Source of the DNA: an uncultured Robinsoniella sp.
GTDB lineage: Bacteria > Bacillota > Clostridia > Lachnospirales > Lachnospiraceae
Assembly (NCBI GenBank): GCA_900540475.1
Contig: UQGG01000006.1
Location: 124,001-188,000, forward strand
Direction: 5' to 3'
Length of the DNA: 64,000 nucleotides
This document shows positions 1 through 8,876 of this stretch, piece after piece. Each line of letters opens with the position of its first letter. Position 1 is the stretch's first letter. The position numbers and the translations under genes are program-made. The notes under the pieces were generated by a model. That model ran no database searches. It had not been told where the DNA came from and saw only the letters and a program-made list of their open reading frames with translations.

Positions 1-509
1 ATCCTGCGACCCATATTTTCTCAGGCAGGGCCAGGGTATTTGACAGTGAAAAAGCAGCGGTTGCAGCCATACAGTCAGGCATAATCGTTCCCAAAGATGT
101 CATTGTCATTCGTTATGAAGGACCCAGAGGGGCAGGAATGCCGGAGATGTTCCGGGCTACAGAAGTTTTGCATACATATCCACAGCTTCGGGCATCTACT
201 GCAATTGTAACGGATGGACGTTTCTCAGGAGCTACCAGAGGGCCGGCAATTGGACATGTAACACCAGAGGCAGCCTGTGGCGGTGCAATTGCTTTCATAG
301 AGGATGATGATATTATTCGCATTCATATTCCAAACAGGACGCTGGATTTAATCGGATGCAAAGGAAAAGAACTTTCGTCACAGGAAGTAGAGCGGATTCT
401 GAAAGAACGTAAAGAAAAATGGGTTAATAAAACACCGGAATATAAAGGCGTTCTGGGTTTGTTTACAAGGTGTGCAGGAGAAACCTCACAGGGTGCGACC
501 CTATATTAA
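1..509 (+). CDS. IlvD/Edd-family dehydratase, C-terminal part (5' truncated by window edge)
   Basis: The last 168 codons of a dihydroxy-acid / sugar-acid dehydratase are present; the reading frame opens at base 3 and the start lies outside the window. The family's C-terminal signature is clear: TDGRFSGATRGPAIGHVTPEA, with the RFSGATRG loop that lines the active site near the Fe-S cluster and Mg ion. Known members dehydrate 2,3-dihydroxy acids (isoleucine/valine synthesis) or sugar acids such as gluconate, arabonate and xylonate. The segment GPRGAGMPEMF and the long tail after the conserved IPNR differ from the IlvD I would expect (PGMREML), so a sugar-acid dehydratase is my preferred reading. 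A strong hairpin follows the stop. Confidence 0.85.
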   Translation, partial: PATHIFSGRARVFDSEKAAVAAIQSGIIVPKDVIVIRYEGPRGAGMPEMFRATEVLHTYPQLRASTAIVTDGRFSGATRGPAIGHVTPEAACGGAIAFIEDDDIIRIHIPNRTLDLIGCKGKELSSQEVERILKERKEKWVNKTPEYKGVLGLFTRCAGETSQGATLY

Positions 510-520
510 GAAATAAAATA

Positions 521-564
521 CACCGGCATATAGCGTATCAAAAACGCTGTATGCCGGTGCTTTC
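521..564. terminator. Bidirectional hairpin terminator
   Basis: A 15-bp stem (521-535 pairing with 545-559, one G-U pair, 9-nt loop) sits between the convergent dehydratase gene and the small minus-strand gene. An A-rich run before it and a T-rich run after it fit use from both sides. Confidence 0.75.
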
Positions 565-827
565 TATTCCTCAATAACATGAATCTCCAAATAATCAAAA
601 TCAATCGTTTCAATAAAATTATCCTGATTAAACCGAGCTTTATCATGGCGTTTAAACGCTGCTACTGTTGCGTCCAGCCAGAGCGGTTTGCCCAAATCAA
701 ATTCATAACAGGCGGCATCCAGAGCATTAAATATTTTATGGGTTCTGGTTTCACCGGTATCATCACAGATCACGGTATCCCGCAGCATTTTATTGTCTTT
801 AAATATTTTAAACCATATTCGCATCAT
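564..827 (-). CDS. Small protein of unknown function (87 aa)
   Basis: An 87-residue protein starting MMRIWFKIFK, preceded by an AAGGAAA ribosome site 11 nt upstream. It has no signal peptide or membrane segment and is moderately acidic, with the sequence IFNALDAACYEFDLGKPLWL in its middle. I recognise no domain. It lies just downstream of the secreted serine hydrolase gene on the same strand (31 nt between the genes), so the two are probably co-transcribed. It ends at the terminator shared with the dehydratase. The overlapping plus-strand reading frame is judged a shadow. Confidence 0.6.
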   Translation of the reverse strand: MMRIWFKIFKDNKMLRDTVICDDTGETRTHKIFNALDAACYEFDLGKPLWLDATVAAFKRHDKARFNQDNFIETIDFDYLEIHVIEE

Positions 828-857
828 ATAAAAGTGTTTCCTTTCTTGCTGTGCCGA

Positions 858-2294
858 TTAATCATTAAAATAATCATAGATCAGTGAGGACAGGCTGTTA
901 ATGTGGTTTACAGCTGAATTGGTGGCAGCCAGGTCGGTGGACATAATGCATAGTATGTAATCACAGGCGTTGGAATATACAATCGCAGCATCATTTTCCG
1001 AGTTGCTGACCTCGCCTGTCTTATTTGCACTTGTCACGTTTTTCGGAAGCCCTGCGGGAATTTTATAAGTAATTTCCTGATTTAACAGCAGGTCTTCCAT
1101 GCTTCTTGAAGCAAGGTGGGAAACCAGTTTTCCTTTGTAGATTTTCTCCAACAGCTTTCCGCAGTCGGCCGGGGAAGTCTGGTTTACTGCATTTTCTACC
1201 CAGAGGCTGGGATCAGCAAGCCCATTTACCTGTTTGGTGTTTTTAAAGCCGTTCTGCTGGATAAATTCATTTACCATCTTCATGCCTTCACTGTGGTCTT
1301 TGGTGGGTGACAGGGATCGTACCAGTTCATTGGAAGATTCATTGTCACTTACGGTAATCATATCGTTTAACAGACGGTCGATGGTTTCGGTTTTTTCAAG
1401 AGTTCCATCTGCAATATGCTGGTATACTGTTCCCATGATGTAAAGCTTAATCAGGCTGGCTGATTCCATGGGATGCTCATTAATGCTGATCACTTCTCCC
1501 GTTTTTAAATTTTTCAGGTAAAGCCCCCAGTCTCCTGCAAAGCTGTCAAGCATACTGGTAAGCGTCCCTTCAAATTCTTCCCAGGTCTGCTTTATGGGCA
1601 GCTTCTTATGAAGATATAAGGGTGTCAGCCCCGCTTCTTTTCCTACCCGCAGATCAAAAGTCTGGGGAATGGATTTTTTGGAAGGTTCTTCGCTGTATCG
1701 GAGAAGATAACTTTCCGGGGAGACAAGGGTTGTTTCAGACTCGGTACTGGAGGGTTCTGTTTCCGGGGATGAATTAATGACAGCGGAATCTCTTTTATCG
1801 GAAATCTGGTATTTGGAATCTGCTGAGGCTCTTTCCGTTGAAATCTTATAGTACTGGGATTCGGATTCAGAATCAGCACTTTCTGAAGCTGAAGATTCAC
1901 TGGTATATTCAACGGTGGAATCTTTTTCTGTTAAATCATATTCACTCAATTCGGAGGATAAGATATCGTCATCTGCATCATCTGTTTCGTTGGAATTCAT
2001 GTCGGAATTATCTTCCTGGATCATACGCAGTTCCTGCAGCTCTGTGATTTTTTCCGTAATCTGGTCATATATGTGAAGTTCTAATGTATCTGCATTCCCA
2101 TTTTCGCCGGTGGATGGTTCTGATAAACCGGATGAGCTGTCGTTTGTCAGGGACAGAGCGTCTGATTCCTGTACGGATGCAACGGTGTAAACTGTTTTTT
2201 CCGAGTACGCGGCAGAACCGAGCAATAAGGCGAGAACAATAACGGCCAAACATTGAAGCGATTTGAAAAGTAGTGCTTCTTTATCTTTTATCAT
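858..2294 (-). CDS. Secreted or membrane-anchored serine hydrolase, class A beta-lactamase fold
   Basis: A 478-residue protein. Residues about 10-30 form an N-terminal hydrophobic segment (uncleaved anchor or signal peptide). Residues about 40-205 are a Ser/Glu/Asp-rich, low-complexity stalk. The C-terminal ~270 residues carry the class A beta-lactamase / penicillin-recognising motifs: SxxK as S280-L-I-K283, SDN at 316-318, an omega-loop ExxxN as E367...N371, and KTG at 425-427. All catalytic positions are therefore present. It could be a true beta-lactamase or a cell-wall-related serine hydrolase; sequence alone does not decide. It is divergent from niaR. The ribosome site AAAGG precedes the ATG. 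Confidence 0.8.
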   Translation of the reverse strand: MIKDKEALLFKSLQCLAVIVLALLLGSAAYSEKTVYTVASVQESDALSLTNDSSSGLSEPSTGENGNADTLELHIYDQITEKITELQELRMIQEDNSDMNSNETDDADDDILSSELSEYDLTEKDSTVEYTSESSASESADSESESQYYKISTERASADSKYQISDKRDSAVINSSPETEPSSTESETTLVSPESYLLRYSEEPSKKSIPQTFDLRVGKEAGLTPLYLHKKLPIKQTWEEFEGTLTSMLDSFAGDWGLYLKNLKTGEVISINEHPMESASLIKLYIMGTVYQHIADGTLEKTETIDRLLNDMITVSDNESSNELVRSLSPTKDHSEGMKMVNEFIQQNGFKNTKQVNGLADPSLWVENAVNQTSPADCGKLLEKIYKGKLVSHLASRSMEDLLLNQEITYKIPAGLPKNVTSANKTGEVSNSENDAAIVYSNACDYILCIMSTDLAATNSAVNHINSLSSLIYDYFND

Positions 2295-2381
2295 TTTGTA
2301 TCAACCTTTCGACAGTATATTCTATGTTACATCATACAATAAACCAAAATTATTGTAAATAGGAAATGTAGGGATTATTGG

Positions 2382-2411
2382 TTGCCCTCTGCCATGTTTC
2401 CATAGTATAAT
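2382..2411 (+). promoter_or_regulatory. Candidate niaR promoter
   Basis: TTGCCC at 2382-2387 and a consensus TATAAT at 2406-2411 are separated by 18 nt, placing the start of transcription about 30 nt before niaR. This interval also drives the divergent hydrolase gene. NiaR autoregulation is plausible, but I did not identify a definite NiaR operator here. Confidence 0.5.
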
Positions 2412-2448
2412 CAAACCAAATACGAAAATCCCGGAGGCGGTTACATTT

Positions 2449-2961
2449 ATGGAAACATTAGAAAGACGTGAACAAATCATTAAAATATTGGAACAAAGTG
2501 AGGTTCCCGTATCTGGGACGGAACTGGCGAAGAGACTGTCTGTCAGCCGACAGGTTATTGTCCAGGATATTGCACTTTTACGTGCCGTAAATAAAAATAT
2601 TTTATCTACCAATAAGGGATATATTCTCTATCATACTACTGTTCCGGCAAGGGCAAGGCGGTCGGTACGGGTAAAGCACCGTGCGGACCAGACACGGGAA
2701 GAGCTGTACTGCGTGGTTGACCTGGGGGGTAAAATGCTGGATGTGGTAGTGGAACATGAAATCTATGGGCAGATTATGGTAGATCTGATTATTTCAAACA
2801 GGAGAGATGCAGATGAGTTTGTCAATAAGGTGGATCATTATCAGACCCGTCCGCTGAATGCATTGACGGATGGCGTTCACTATCATACCATTGAGGCGGA
2901 TTCCGAGGAAATTCTGGATGAGATAGAAAATGCTTTAAAAGAAAAAAGAATACTTGATTAA
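2449..2961 (+). CDS. niaR: Niacin-responsive transcriptional repressor NiaR (HTH + 3H domain)
   Basis: A 170-residue protein. Residues about 5-60 are an HTH_11/DeoR-like winged helix (ELAKRLSVSRQVIVQDI), and residues about 75-165 form the 3H domain, named for conserved histidines; VEHEIYGQI and GVHYHTIEA match its metal and nicotinate-binding signature. In Firmicutes, NiaR (YrxA) represses NAD-synthesis and niacin-uptake genes when nicotinate is present. A GGAGG site lies 8 nt before the ATG. The next gene on the same strand encodes an integral membrane protein, which might be a regulated uptake partner. Family assignment is strong; the target set is inferred. Confidence 0.9.
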   Translation: METLERREQIIKILEQSEVPVSGTELAKRLSVSRQVIVQDIALLRAVNKNILSTNKGYILYHTTVPARARRSVRVKHRADQTREELYCVVDLGGKMLDVVVEHEIYGQIMVDLIISNRRDADEFVNKVDHYQTRPLNALTDGVHYHTIEADSEEILDEIENALKEKRILD

Positions 2962-3085
2962 TAATTAAAAATATGGTACATTTTCCCCAGTGACAAGACA
3001 GCTGTCAAGAACTTATAATATTGTATAAAGACAGTTTTATAGGGCAAAGTCTTTAATGATGGCAAATACGATCTGGGAGGAAAAG

Positions 3086-4150
3086 ATGAATTTAATTAAA
3101 AGGTATTTAAACAGAGTTTTCATTGATGGTCTAAGCGGCATGGCTCTCGGCCTGTTTGCCACATTGATTGTTGGAACGATTATTCAGCAGATTGCGAATC
3201 TGATCGGCGGTGACATCGGGGCATTGTTATTCCAGGTGGGAAAAGTGGCTGCAGCCATGACCAGCGCAGGTATCGGTGTAGGCGTTGCATATAAGTTCAA
3301 AGAAAGTCCGCTGGTAGTACTTTCTGCGGCAACAGCCGGCATGATAGGAGGTTTCGCAGGTAAGATTCTGGCTGGAACCGTTCTGGTGGACGGGGCGATT
3401 GTTCTGGCTGGACCTGGGGAACCTCTGGGCGCTTTTATAGCTGCGTATGTAGCGATTGAAGTGGGACATCTGGTATCCGGGAGAACGAAAATCGACATTC
3501 TGGTAACTCCGATTGCCACAATTGCATCTGGTGCAGCGGTTGGTCTTCTGGTTGGACCGCCCATATCCAGATTTATGGAGGGGCTTGGAGCAATCATTAA
3601 CTGGGGAACCGAGCAGCAGCCATTTCTGATGGGAATTATTGTATCTGTTATAATGGGTATGGTTTTAACACTTCCCATCAGCTCCGCAGCACTGGGAGTA
3701 ATCCTGAATCTTTCCGGTCTGGCAGCTGGAGCGGCGACTATTGGGTGCTGCTGCAACATGGTAGGTTTTGCAGTAGCCAGTTACCGGGAAAATAAAGTGG
3801 CGGGACTTCTTGCCCAGGGAATAGGAACATCCATGCTGCAGGTGCCCAATATCGTGCGAAAGCCGGTTATATGGATACCGGCAATTGTATCCAGCGCTAT
3901 ATTAGGTCCGGTAGGTACGATGATCTTAAATATGACCAGCAATGCAACTGGTTCCGGAATGGGAACTGCAGGACTGGTAGGACAGATCATGACGTATCAG
4001 ACCATGGCGCCAGTGGAGGGATCTACCCTGGTTTTAATCAAAATAGCTGTGATACAGATCGTACTTCCGGCAATTGTTACGCTGGTTGTATCGGAATTTA
4101 TGAGAAAGAGAAACTGGATAAAACCAGGTGATATGAAGCTGGATTTATAA
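3086..4150 (+). CDS. PTS IIC-like integral membrane protein (PTS_EIIC_2 type)
   Basis: A very hydrophobic protein, 354 residues from the chosen ATG, with about nine to ten membrane segments and many Gly/Ala runs (e.g. GIGVGVAYKFKESPL). It resembles the EIIC_2 family of phosphotransferase-like permeases and lacks IIA and IIB domains. The start at 3086 is preferred because GGGAGG lies 5 nt upstream; an in-frame ATG at 3056 has no good ribosome site. It follows niaR by 124 nt and has its own terminator. The substrate is unknown; niacin or a related compound is a context-based guess only. Confidence 0.75.
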   Translation: MNLIKRYLNRVFIDGLSGMALGLFATLIVGTIIQQIANLIGGDIGALLFQVGKVAAAMTSAGIGVGVAYKFKESPLVVLSAATAGMIGGFAGKILAGTVLVDGAIVLAGPGEPLGAFIAAYVAIEVGHLVSGRTKIDILVTPIATIASGAAVGLLVGPPISRFMEGLGAIINWGTEQQPFLMGIIVSVIMGMVLTLPISSAALGVILNLSGLAAGAATIGCCCNMVGFAVASYRENKVAGLLAQGIGTSMLQVPNIVRKPVIWIPAIVSSAILGPVGTMILNMTSNATGSGMGTAGLVGQIMTYQTMAPVEGSTLVLIKIAVIQIVLPAIVTLVVSEFMRKRNWIKPGDMKLDL

Positions 4151-4160
4151 TACGCTTTCT

Positions 4161-4217
4161 AAAAGAGCAGAGATAATGGTCAGGCGGGTTCTGGCATTGG
4201 ATCTCTGCTCTTTTTTG
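4161..4217 (+). terminator. Rho-independent terminator
   Basis: A 14-bp perfect stem (4161-4174 with 4201-4214) with a 26-nt loop ends in a run of six Ts. It terminates the membrane-protein gene before the adenosyltransferase gene. Confidence 0.85.
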
Positions 4218-4315
4218 TATTTCTATTTTATCTGTTTTTATATAAATACTTATGGTAAAATAAATAATAATCGCAGCACGTTGGAAAAATAATTAAAAAT
4301 TCAGGAGGTTTGGAC

Positions 4316-4849
4316 ATGTTAAAAGGAACAGGCTTGATTCATATTTATTACGGAGACGGTAAAGGAAAAACAACAACCGGAATGGGGCTGACGATCAGAG
4401 CAGCGGGATTCGGATATAAAGTATTGGTTTACCAGTTTATGAAGAACAACAAAACCAGTGAACGTAAAATTCTGGAAAAGGCAGACAATATTCGTATCAT
4501 TGATGGACTGGAGGAAGAAAAATTCAGTTTTCAAATGACAGAGGAAGAAAAAGCAGAGCGTAGAGAGTTTTACAAACAGCAGTTTTTAAAAGTGACACAG
4601 ATTGCCATAGAAGAAGGCTTTGATGTTCTTTTTATGGATGAAACGATCTATACTATCAGCGCAGGACTCCTGGATGAAAATGTAGTTTTAGATTTCCTCA
4701 GAGATAAGCCGGAAAGTCTGGAGGTCATAATCACCGGAAATACCCCCAGTCAGGAGCTGATTGATGCTGCCGATTATGTATCAGAGATCCGGAAAATAAA
4801 ACATCCCTTCAACCAGGGGCAGGCGGCACGTGACGGTATTGAACGGTAA
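4316..4849 (+). CDS. cobO: Cob(I)yrinic acid a,c-diamide adenosyltransferase (CobO/CobA type)
   Basis: A 177-residue cytoplasmic ATP-binding protein. The P-loop GDGKGKTTT is at about residues 14-22, followed by GMGLTIRAAGFG and the aspartate-rich segment DVLFMDE, the layout of CobA/CobO/BtuR corrinoid adenosyltransferases. These transfer the 5'-deoxyadenosyl group of ATP to cob(I)alamin, making coenzyme B12. I start at the ATG at 4316 with AGGAGG 7 nt upstream; a TTG two codons earlier is less likely. It stands alone here, with no other cobamide-synthesis gene next to it, so it may serve salvage. No cobalamin riboswitch is visible in the 96-nt leader. Confidence 0.9.
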   Translation: MLKGTGLIHIYYGDGKGKTTTGMGLTIRAAGFGYKVLVYQFMKNNKTSERKILEKADNIRIIDGLEEEKFSFQMTEEEKAERREFYKQQFLKVTQIAIEEGFDVLFMDETIYTISAGLLDENVVLDFLRDKPESLEVIITGNTPSQELIDAADYVSEIRKIKHPFNQGQAARDGIER

Positions 4850-4866
4850 TACCCAGTCAAAATACA

Positions 4867-4880
4867 GGAAAACGCTTAAA
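4867..4880 (+). promoter_or_regulatory. Possible catabolite-responsive (cre-like) site
   Basis: The 14 bases GGAAAACGCTTAAA match the CcpA box consensus TGWAANCGNTNNCA at all but the first and thirteenth positions. They lie about 170 nt before the GH98 gene, where carbon-source control would make sense. Confidence 0.3.
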
Positions 4881-5051
4881 AAAGATAGATTTTTTATAAA
4901 AAAGAAGATTTTTTAACTTATTTTTTCCATTCTTTAAAATTCCTTCCATACGGGTCAAAAAAGTAAAATTTTACGACAAGTAATCGTATGTACTTTGTTA
5001 TTTGTAATCATTATACTGAGGATAAACAAGTACGAATGGGAGGAAACAAAG

Positions 5052-8000
5052 ATGAAATGGAGAGGAAAGAAACTGACTGCTTTATTGGCGGCAACATGCT
5101 TATGCCTTAGTACTCCGCTCAGTGCGGCGGCTGCGCCGGGGGAACTGGTTTCTGTCGTGGAAAATGCTGAGACTGAGACAGGAATAGAGGACGAAGTATA
5201 CACAGAATCGGCAGATGGTGTACAGACAGAAACGAAGGACGATGGATATACAGAGCCAGAGAGTGAAGTTATGACTGATTCAGAGGCGGAAGACCTTACC
5301 GAAGCTGAGAATGGGACAGGGACAGAACAGGTGGTTCTGTCGGAAGAGAACCAGGCAGAAGAGAACCAGGTTAAAGAGTCATCCGCCAATTGGGTTGAGG
5401 TTGACAACAAATCAAACCTGGTAAAATACTCCGGTAAATGGGAAGTGGAAACGGGAGATGCCCACATTGGGGGAGATGCAAAGCAGTCCAACGCACCGGG
5501 TGCATGGGCGGAAATTACGTTTACCGGAACCGGTATCCGCTGGATTGGACAAAAAGATACCAATTATGGGGAAGCGAACCTTTACCTGGACGGGAAAGAA
5601 ATTGCAAGAGTGAATGCTGCTGGGACAGCGGTAATGAAGGAAGATATCTATACACTGGTTGGCATTCCATTTGGAGAGCATACTTTCCGCGTTGAGGCAG
5701 TAGGACCGGAGATACAGTATCAGAATTATATTGAGGTGGATGCGTTTGCGTATACCGCGGATACAGGGGAAGTAAATGCAGATACCCTGAATGTAAATCC
5801 CGATACAATTTCCTTAAAGGTTGGAAAAAGCACCGGCCTCAGTGTTGACGTGTTAAAGGGAACTGCTCATGTATATAATCAGGAAGTGAAAGTAGTCAGC
5901 AGTAATGAACAGATCGTGAAAGTGAAGGATGGATTATCTATTGCGGGTATCGCAATCGGATCGGCAGTTCTCACAGTTACCAGCAAAGACCTGAAAAAGG
6001 AAATACCGGTAAACGTAATGGGTAAGGCTGCTCTCAGAATGACAGTAGACAATGAACATCCGTTGATCATTCATCATATGGCAAGGGAAATGAATCCCTC
6101 CGATGTTACCCCGGGACCAATCCAGGGCGGGCATGATATCGTTACCTTCTGGAACCAGCTTCCGGAGAATCAGAAGCCGTATTCTGCAATTGTCATTCAT
6201 CCGGGCTATTACTTAAATGTGGATTATCCGGGACATATGGAGTTTTTAGAAGAGCAGACCAGACTTGCAGAGGAAAATCATATTCCATTTTTCGTCATGG
6301 TTGGAAACTCATTTACGAATAACTATCTGTCAAATGCTAAGGTAGCTGAGTATTACCAGAGCTTTGAATATTTTATGGGAACAGCATATTCCGAGCTTCA
6401 CAGTGCTGGAAACCGTACAAGGCTCAGCAACGAAATCGCAGATAAAATTGAATTGGCTGCTCAGTATGGCGGCTATGTATGGGTTGCCGATATGAACGAT
6501 GAAGGCGATTCAGTAGAGACAATTATTAATAATGAACGATTTTATAATACAGCAAAGGAAAACAAAGAAAACCTTATTCTGATGTCCAAAACGACAAGTG
6601 CATGGAGCACAAACGTGAGCTATAATTCATTTGAAAGCGTTACTTACGGCGCCTGGCTTTCGGATATGTGCGACAATTACGGCTCTTTGATTGATTCCTG
6701 GATGTGGTTTATTGAAGGGTATTGGAAGCTGTATGAAAATCCGGACGGAAGTATTGGAAGTCATGGACCGGAAGAGTGCAGAGGTGCATTTGCATTTCCC
6801 GAATTGCTCTATCCCATGCGTATGATCCAGGAGTCCATGAGCGGTGCCACGGTTTATTCATTTGAACATCCATTTAATTCAACCGGTATCCGTAACCAGA
6901 TCGGTCCTGTATATAACCATGCGATCAGTAAAGCAATTGATTATATGCTGAATGAAAAAATACCGGATAAGGATGAAATGCTGGCGAAAACCAAAATAGC
7001 CTATGACAGCACAGATGGATCTCTCAGTAACTTTGCAGGCTCTATGGGTTGGAACGTAGCAGGCACACTGTACGGAGACGGAGGTAAACAGGGAGATGAA
7101 AAAACATTCCTGACACAGACGACTGGCAGGTACGGCATTCTGCCTTCCATTATACCAAGAGCAGCGCAAGATTTTAAAGAAAAGAACGGAGATATTCTGA
7201 CGCTGACAAAATCGGATATCAGGAATTCATATAATTCACCTGAAAAGCTGCGGGCATTGTTCGATGAAGCGTATCCCCAGACTTATACCGGTACCGGATA
7301 TGCTTACAAATTGGATAATACCTGGTATACATACAACAGCAAATGGCAGAAGGAGATGAGACAGGAAGTAACCCTTCCAACCAATGACAGCAAAACGGAT
7401 ATTCATGTAGAATATGACAACTACACCTATCTTCTGTTAAAAGAGGAAGACAACAGTTATAAGGTAAACCTGAATAACTTCCTGGTTGATAAAGATGATA
7501 TCTGGGAAGGATATATTGCTGCCGGACCGGGAGAAACCCAGCACTGGGATTCAGATAATAATGATCTGTGGCCTAAGTATCTGCTGAATAATTATATGCC
7601 GGACGGAGTTAGAAGAGATGAAGAGTTCCGCAACACGGTCATTACCCTGACAAATCAGGAAGAGGCGCCGGTAATTGAAGTGATAGACGGAATGTACGAT
7701 TCCGGTAATAACCATAATCAATACAGCGTACCGAAGGTATCCTATGACCCGGCAGCAAAGGAAGCCAAAATATCCATTGACAGCAATGGCTGGGTTAATT
7801 TTGTGATACATAAAGTAGTGAAAGCGGATAAGCAGCAGCTGTTTAACAAACTAAAAGAAGCAAAAGGAATCAATGCATCCTTATACACAGCGGAAACTTA
7901 CAAAGTCCTGGCGGAAGCAATAAAATCAGCTCAGGCAGTGGCAGATAACGAAAAAGCGGATCAGAAGCAGGTTGATGCAAGTACAGCTGCCCTGGTAAAG

Positions 8001-8777
8001 TCAATTGCAGGATTGAAGAAGCTGCCGACTCAGGCGGAACTGGATGCCCGCTCGGCAGAGCCTGTGATAAACCAGATCAACGGAATCAAAACGGTTACTC
8101 TGAATAGTGAAGCGCTCATAAAAGAAGCACGAAATGCATACAACAAACTGACTCCTGCACAAAAAAATCTGGTTAAAAATTATGCGGTATTAACTGCAGC
8201 GGAAACCCGCCTGGAGGAATTGAAATTCCAGTCTGTCCGGTTGACTTTAAAAGCAGAGGCGTATCAGTCTAAAAATATTAAGCTCAGCTGGAAAAAAGCA
8301 GCTGATGCGGACGGATACATTGTGCAGGTTAAAAGTAAAGGAAAATGGTCAACTGTTAAGACAATAAAAGGAAATGCTACCGTTTCTTATATTTATAAAA
8401 AGACCACAGCAGGAAGTAAGTATCAGTTTGCTGTAAAAGCTTATAAAGCTATTGACCATAAAACGGTTTACAGCCAGAACCGTACAATCACCAAAAAAGC
8501 AGTTCCGGCAGCACCTGTTGCCAAGAGCAAAATTACAAAGGGTACCGTGACTATTTCCTGGACAAAGGTAAGCGGCGCTTCCGGATATGTGGTAATGAAA
8601 AAGACCGGGAAGACCTGGAGAAAAGCAGCAGAATTAAAGCCCGGGAAATTAAGCTTTAAAGATAAAGATGTGAAAAAGAAAAAGAAATATACTTATAAGG
8701 TAAAAGCTTACAAAAAATCTGGCAAAAAAAATATTGCAGGCAGTTACAGTGCAGACATCAGCGTAAAAGCAAAATAA
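5052..8777 (+). CDS. Secreted GH98 endo-beta-1,4-galactosidase-like enzyme, multidomain
   Basis: About 1241 residues from the ATG at 5052 (GGGAGG site 8 nt upstream; an earlier in-frame start lacks one). Order: signal peptide 1-27; acidic region to ~110; a jelly-roll carbohydrate-binding-like module ~113-235 (GTGIRWIGQKDTNYGEANLY); an Ig-like BIG2 module ~243-323; GH98 catalytic domain ~327-660 (HHMAREM, VIHPGYYLNVDYPG, GGYVWVADMNDEGD with D480, YSFEHPFN with E605); GH98 C-terminal domain ~660-920; FIVAR-like helices ~927-1060; two basic FN3-like modules to the end. GH98 enzymes release A or B trisaccharides from type 2 blood-group chains, or galactose-containing glycans. No LPXTG anchor is present. 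The binding-like module and FN3 modules recur in the next protein. Confidence 0.85.
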   Translation: MKWRGKKLTALLAATCLCLSTPLSAAAAPGELVSVVENAETETGIEDEVYTESADGVQTETKDDGYTEPESEVMTDSEAEDLTEAENGTGTEQVVLSEENQAEENQVKESSANWVEVDNKSNLVKYSGKWEVETGDAHIGGDAKQSNAPGAWAEITFTGTGIRWIGQKDTNYGEANLYLDGKEIARVNAAGTAVMKEDIYTLVGIPFGEHTFRVEAVGPEIQYQNYIEVDAFAYTADTGEVNADTLNVNPDTISLKVGKSTGLSVDVLKGTAHVYNQEVKVVSSNEQIVKVKDGLSIAGIAIGSAVLTVTSKDLKKEIPVNVMGKAALRMTVDNEHPLIIHHMAREMNPSDVTPGPIQGGHDIVTFWNQLPENQKPYSAIVIHPGYYLNVDYPGHMEFLEEQTRLAEENHIPFFVMVGNSFTNNYLSNAKVAEYYQSFEYFMGTAYSELHSAGNRTRLSNEIADKIELAAQYGGYVWVADMNDEGDSVETIINNERFYNTAKENKENLILMSKTTSAWSTNVSYNSFESVTYGAWLSDMCDNYGSLIDSWMWFIEGYWKLYENPDGSIGSHGPEECRGAFAFPELLYPMRMIQESMSGATVYSFEHPFNSTGIRNQIGPVYNHAISKAIDYMLNEKIPDKDEMLAKTKIAYDSTDGSLSNFAGSMGWNVAGTLYGDGGKQGDEKTFLTQTTGRYGILPSIIPRAAQDFKEKNGDILTLTKSDIRNSYNSPEKLRALFDEAYPQTYTGTGYAYKLDNTWYTYNSKWQKEMRQEVTLPTNDSKTDIHVEYDNYTYLLLKEEDNSYKVNLNNFLVDKDDIWEGYIAAGPGETQHWDSDNNDLWPKYLLNNYMPDGVRRDEEFRNTVITLTNQEEAPVIEVIDGMYDSGNNHNQYSVPKVSYDPAAKEAKISIDSNGWVNFVIHKVVKADKQQLFNKLKEAKGINASLYTAETYKVLAEAIKSAQAVADNEKADQKQVDASTAALVKSIAGLKKLPTQAELDARSAEPVINQINGIKTVTLNSEALIKEARNAYNKLTPAQKNLVKNYAVLTAAETRLEELKFQSVRLTLKAEAYQSKNIKLSWKKAADADGYIVQVKSKGKWSTVKTIKGNATVSYIYKKTTAGSKYQFAVKAYKAIDHKTVYSQNRTITKKAVPAAPVAKSKITKGTVTISWTKVSGASGYVVMKKTGKTWRKAAELKPGKLSFKDKDVKKKKKYTYKVKAYKKSGKKNIAGSYSADISVKAK

Positions 8778-8794
8778 TCACAGGAATTAAATAT

Positions 8795-8837
8795 GCAGCC
8801 GGACTTGTATAGCAGAACAGCTATCTGGTCCGGCTGC
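8795..8837 (+). other. Intercistronic hairpin between the GH98 and GH36-like genes
   Basis: A 10-bp outer stem (8795-8804 with 8828-8837) and a 5-bp inner stem (8809-8813 with 8820-8824) form one long hairpin 40 nt before the next start codon. No T-run follows, so it may protect the upstream mRNA or dampen read-through rather than terminate fully. Confidence 0.55.
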
Positions 8838-8876
8838 AGCTAAATCGTGTCTGAAGATCAGAAAGGAAAAAGTACA

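Noticed and set aside
3184..3759. 191-residue minus-strand frame inside the PTS IIC-like gene
   Set aside because: It mirrors a strongly supported membrane protein, is low in complexity (Pro/Ala/Thr-rich) and has no ribosome site; a shadow frame.
4220..4315. Cobalamin riboswitch before the adenosyltransferase gene
   Set aside because: The leader is under 100 nt and AT-rich, with no B12-box-like or multi-stem structure visible.
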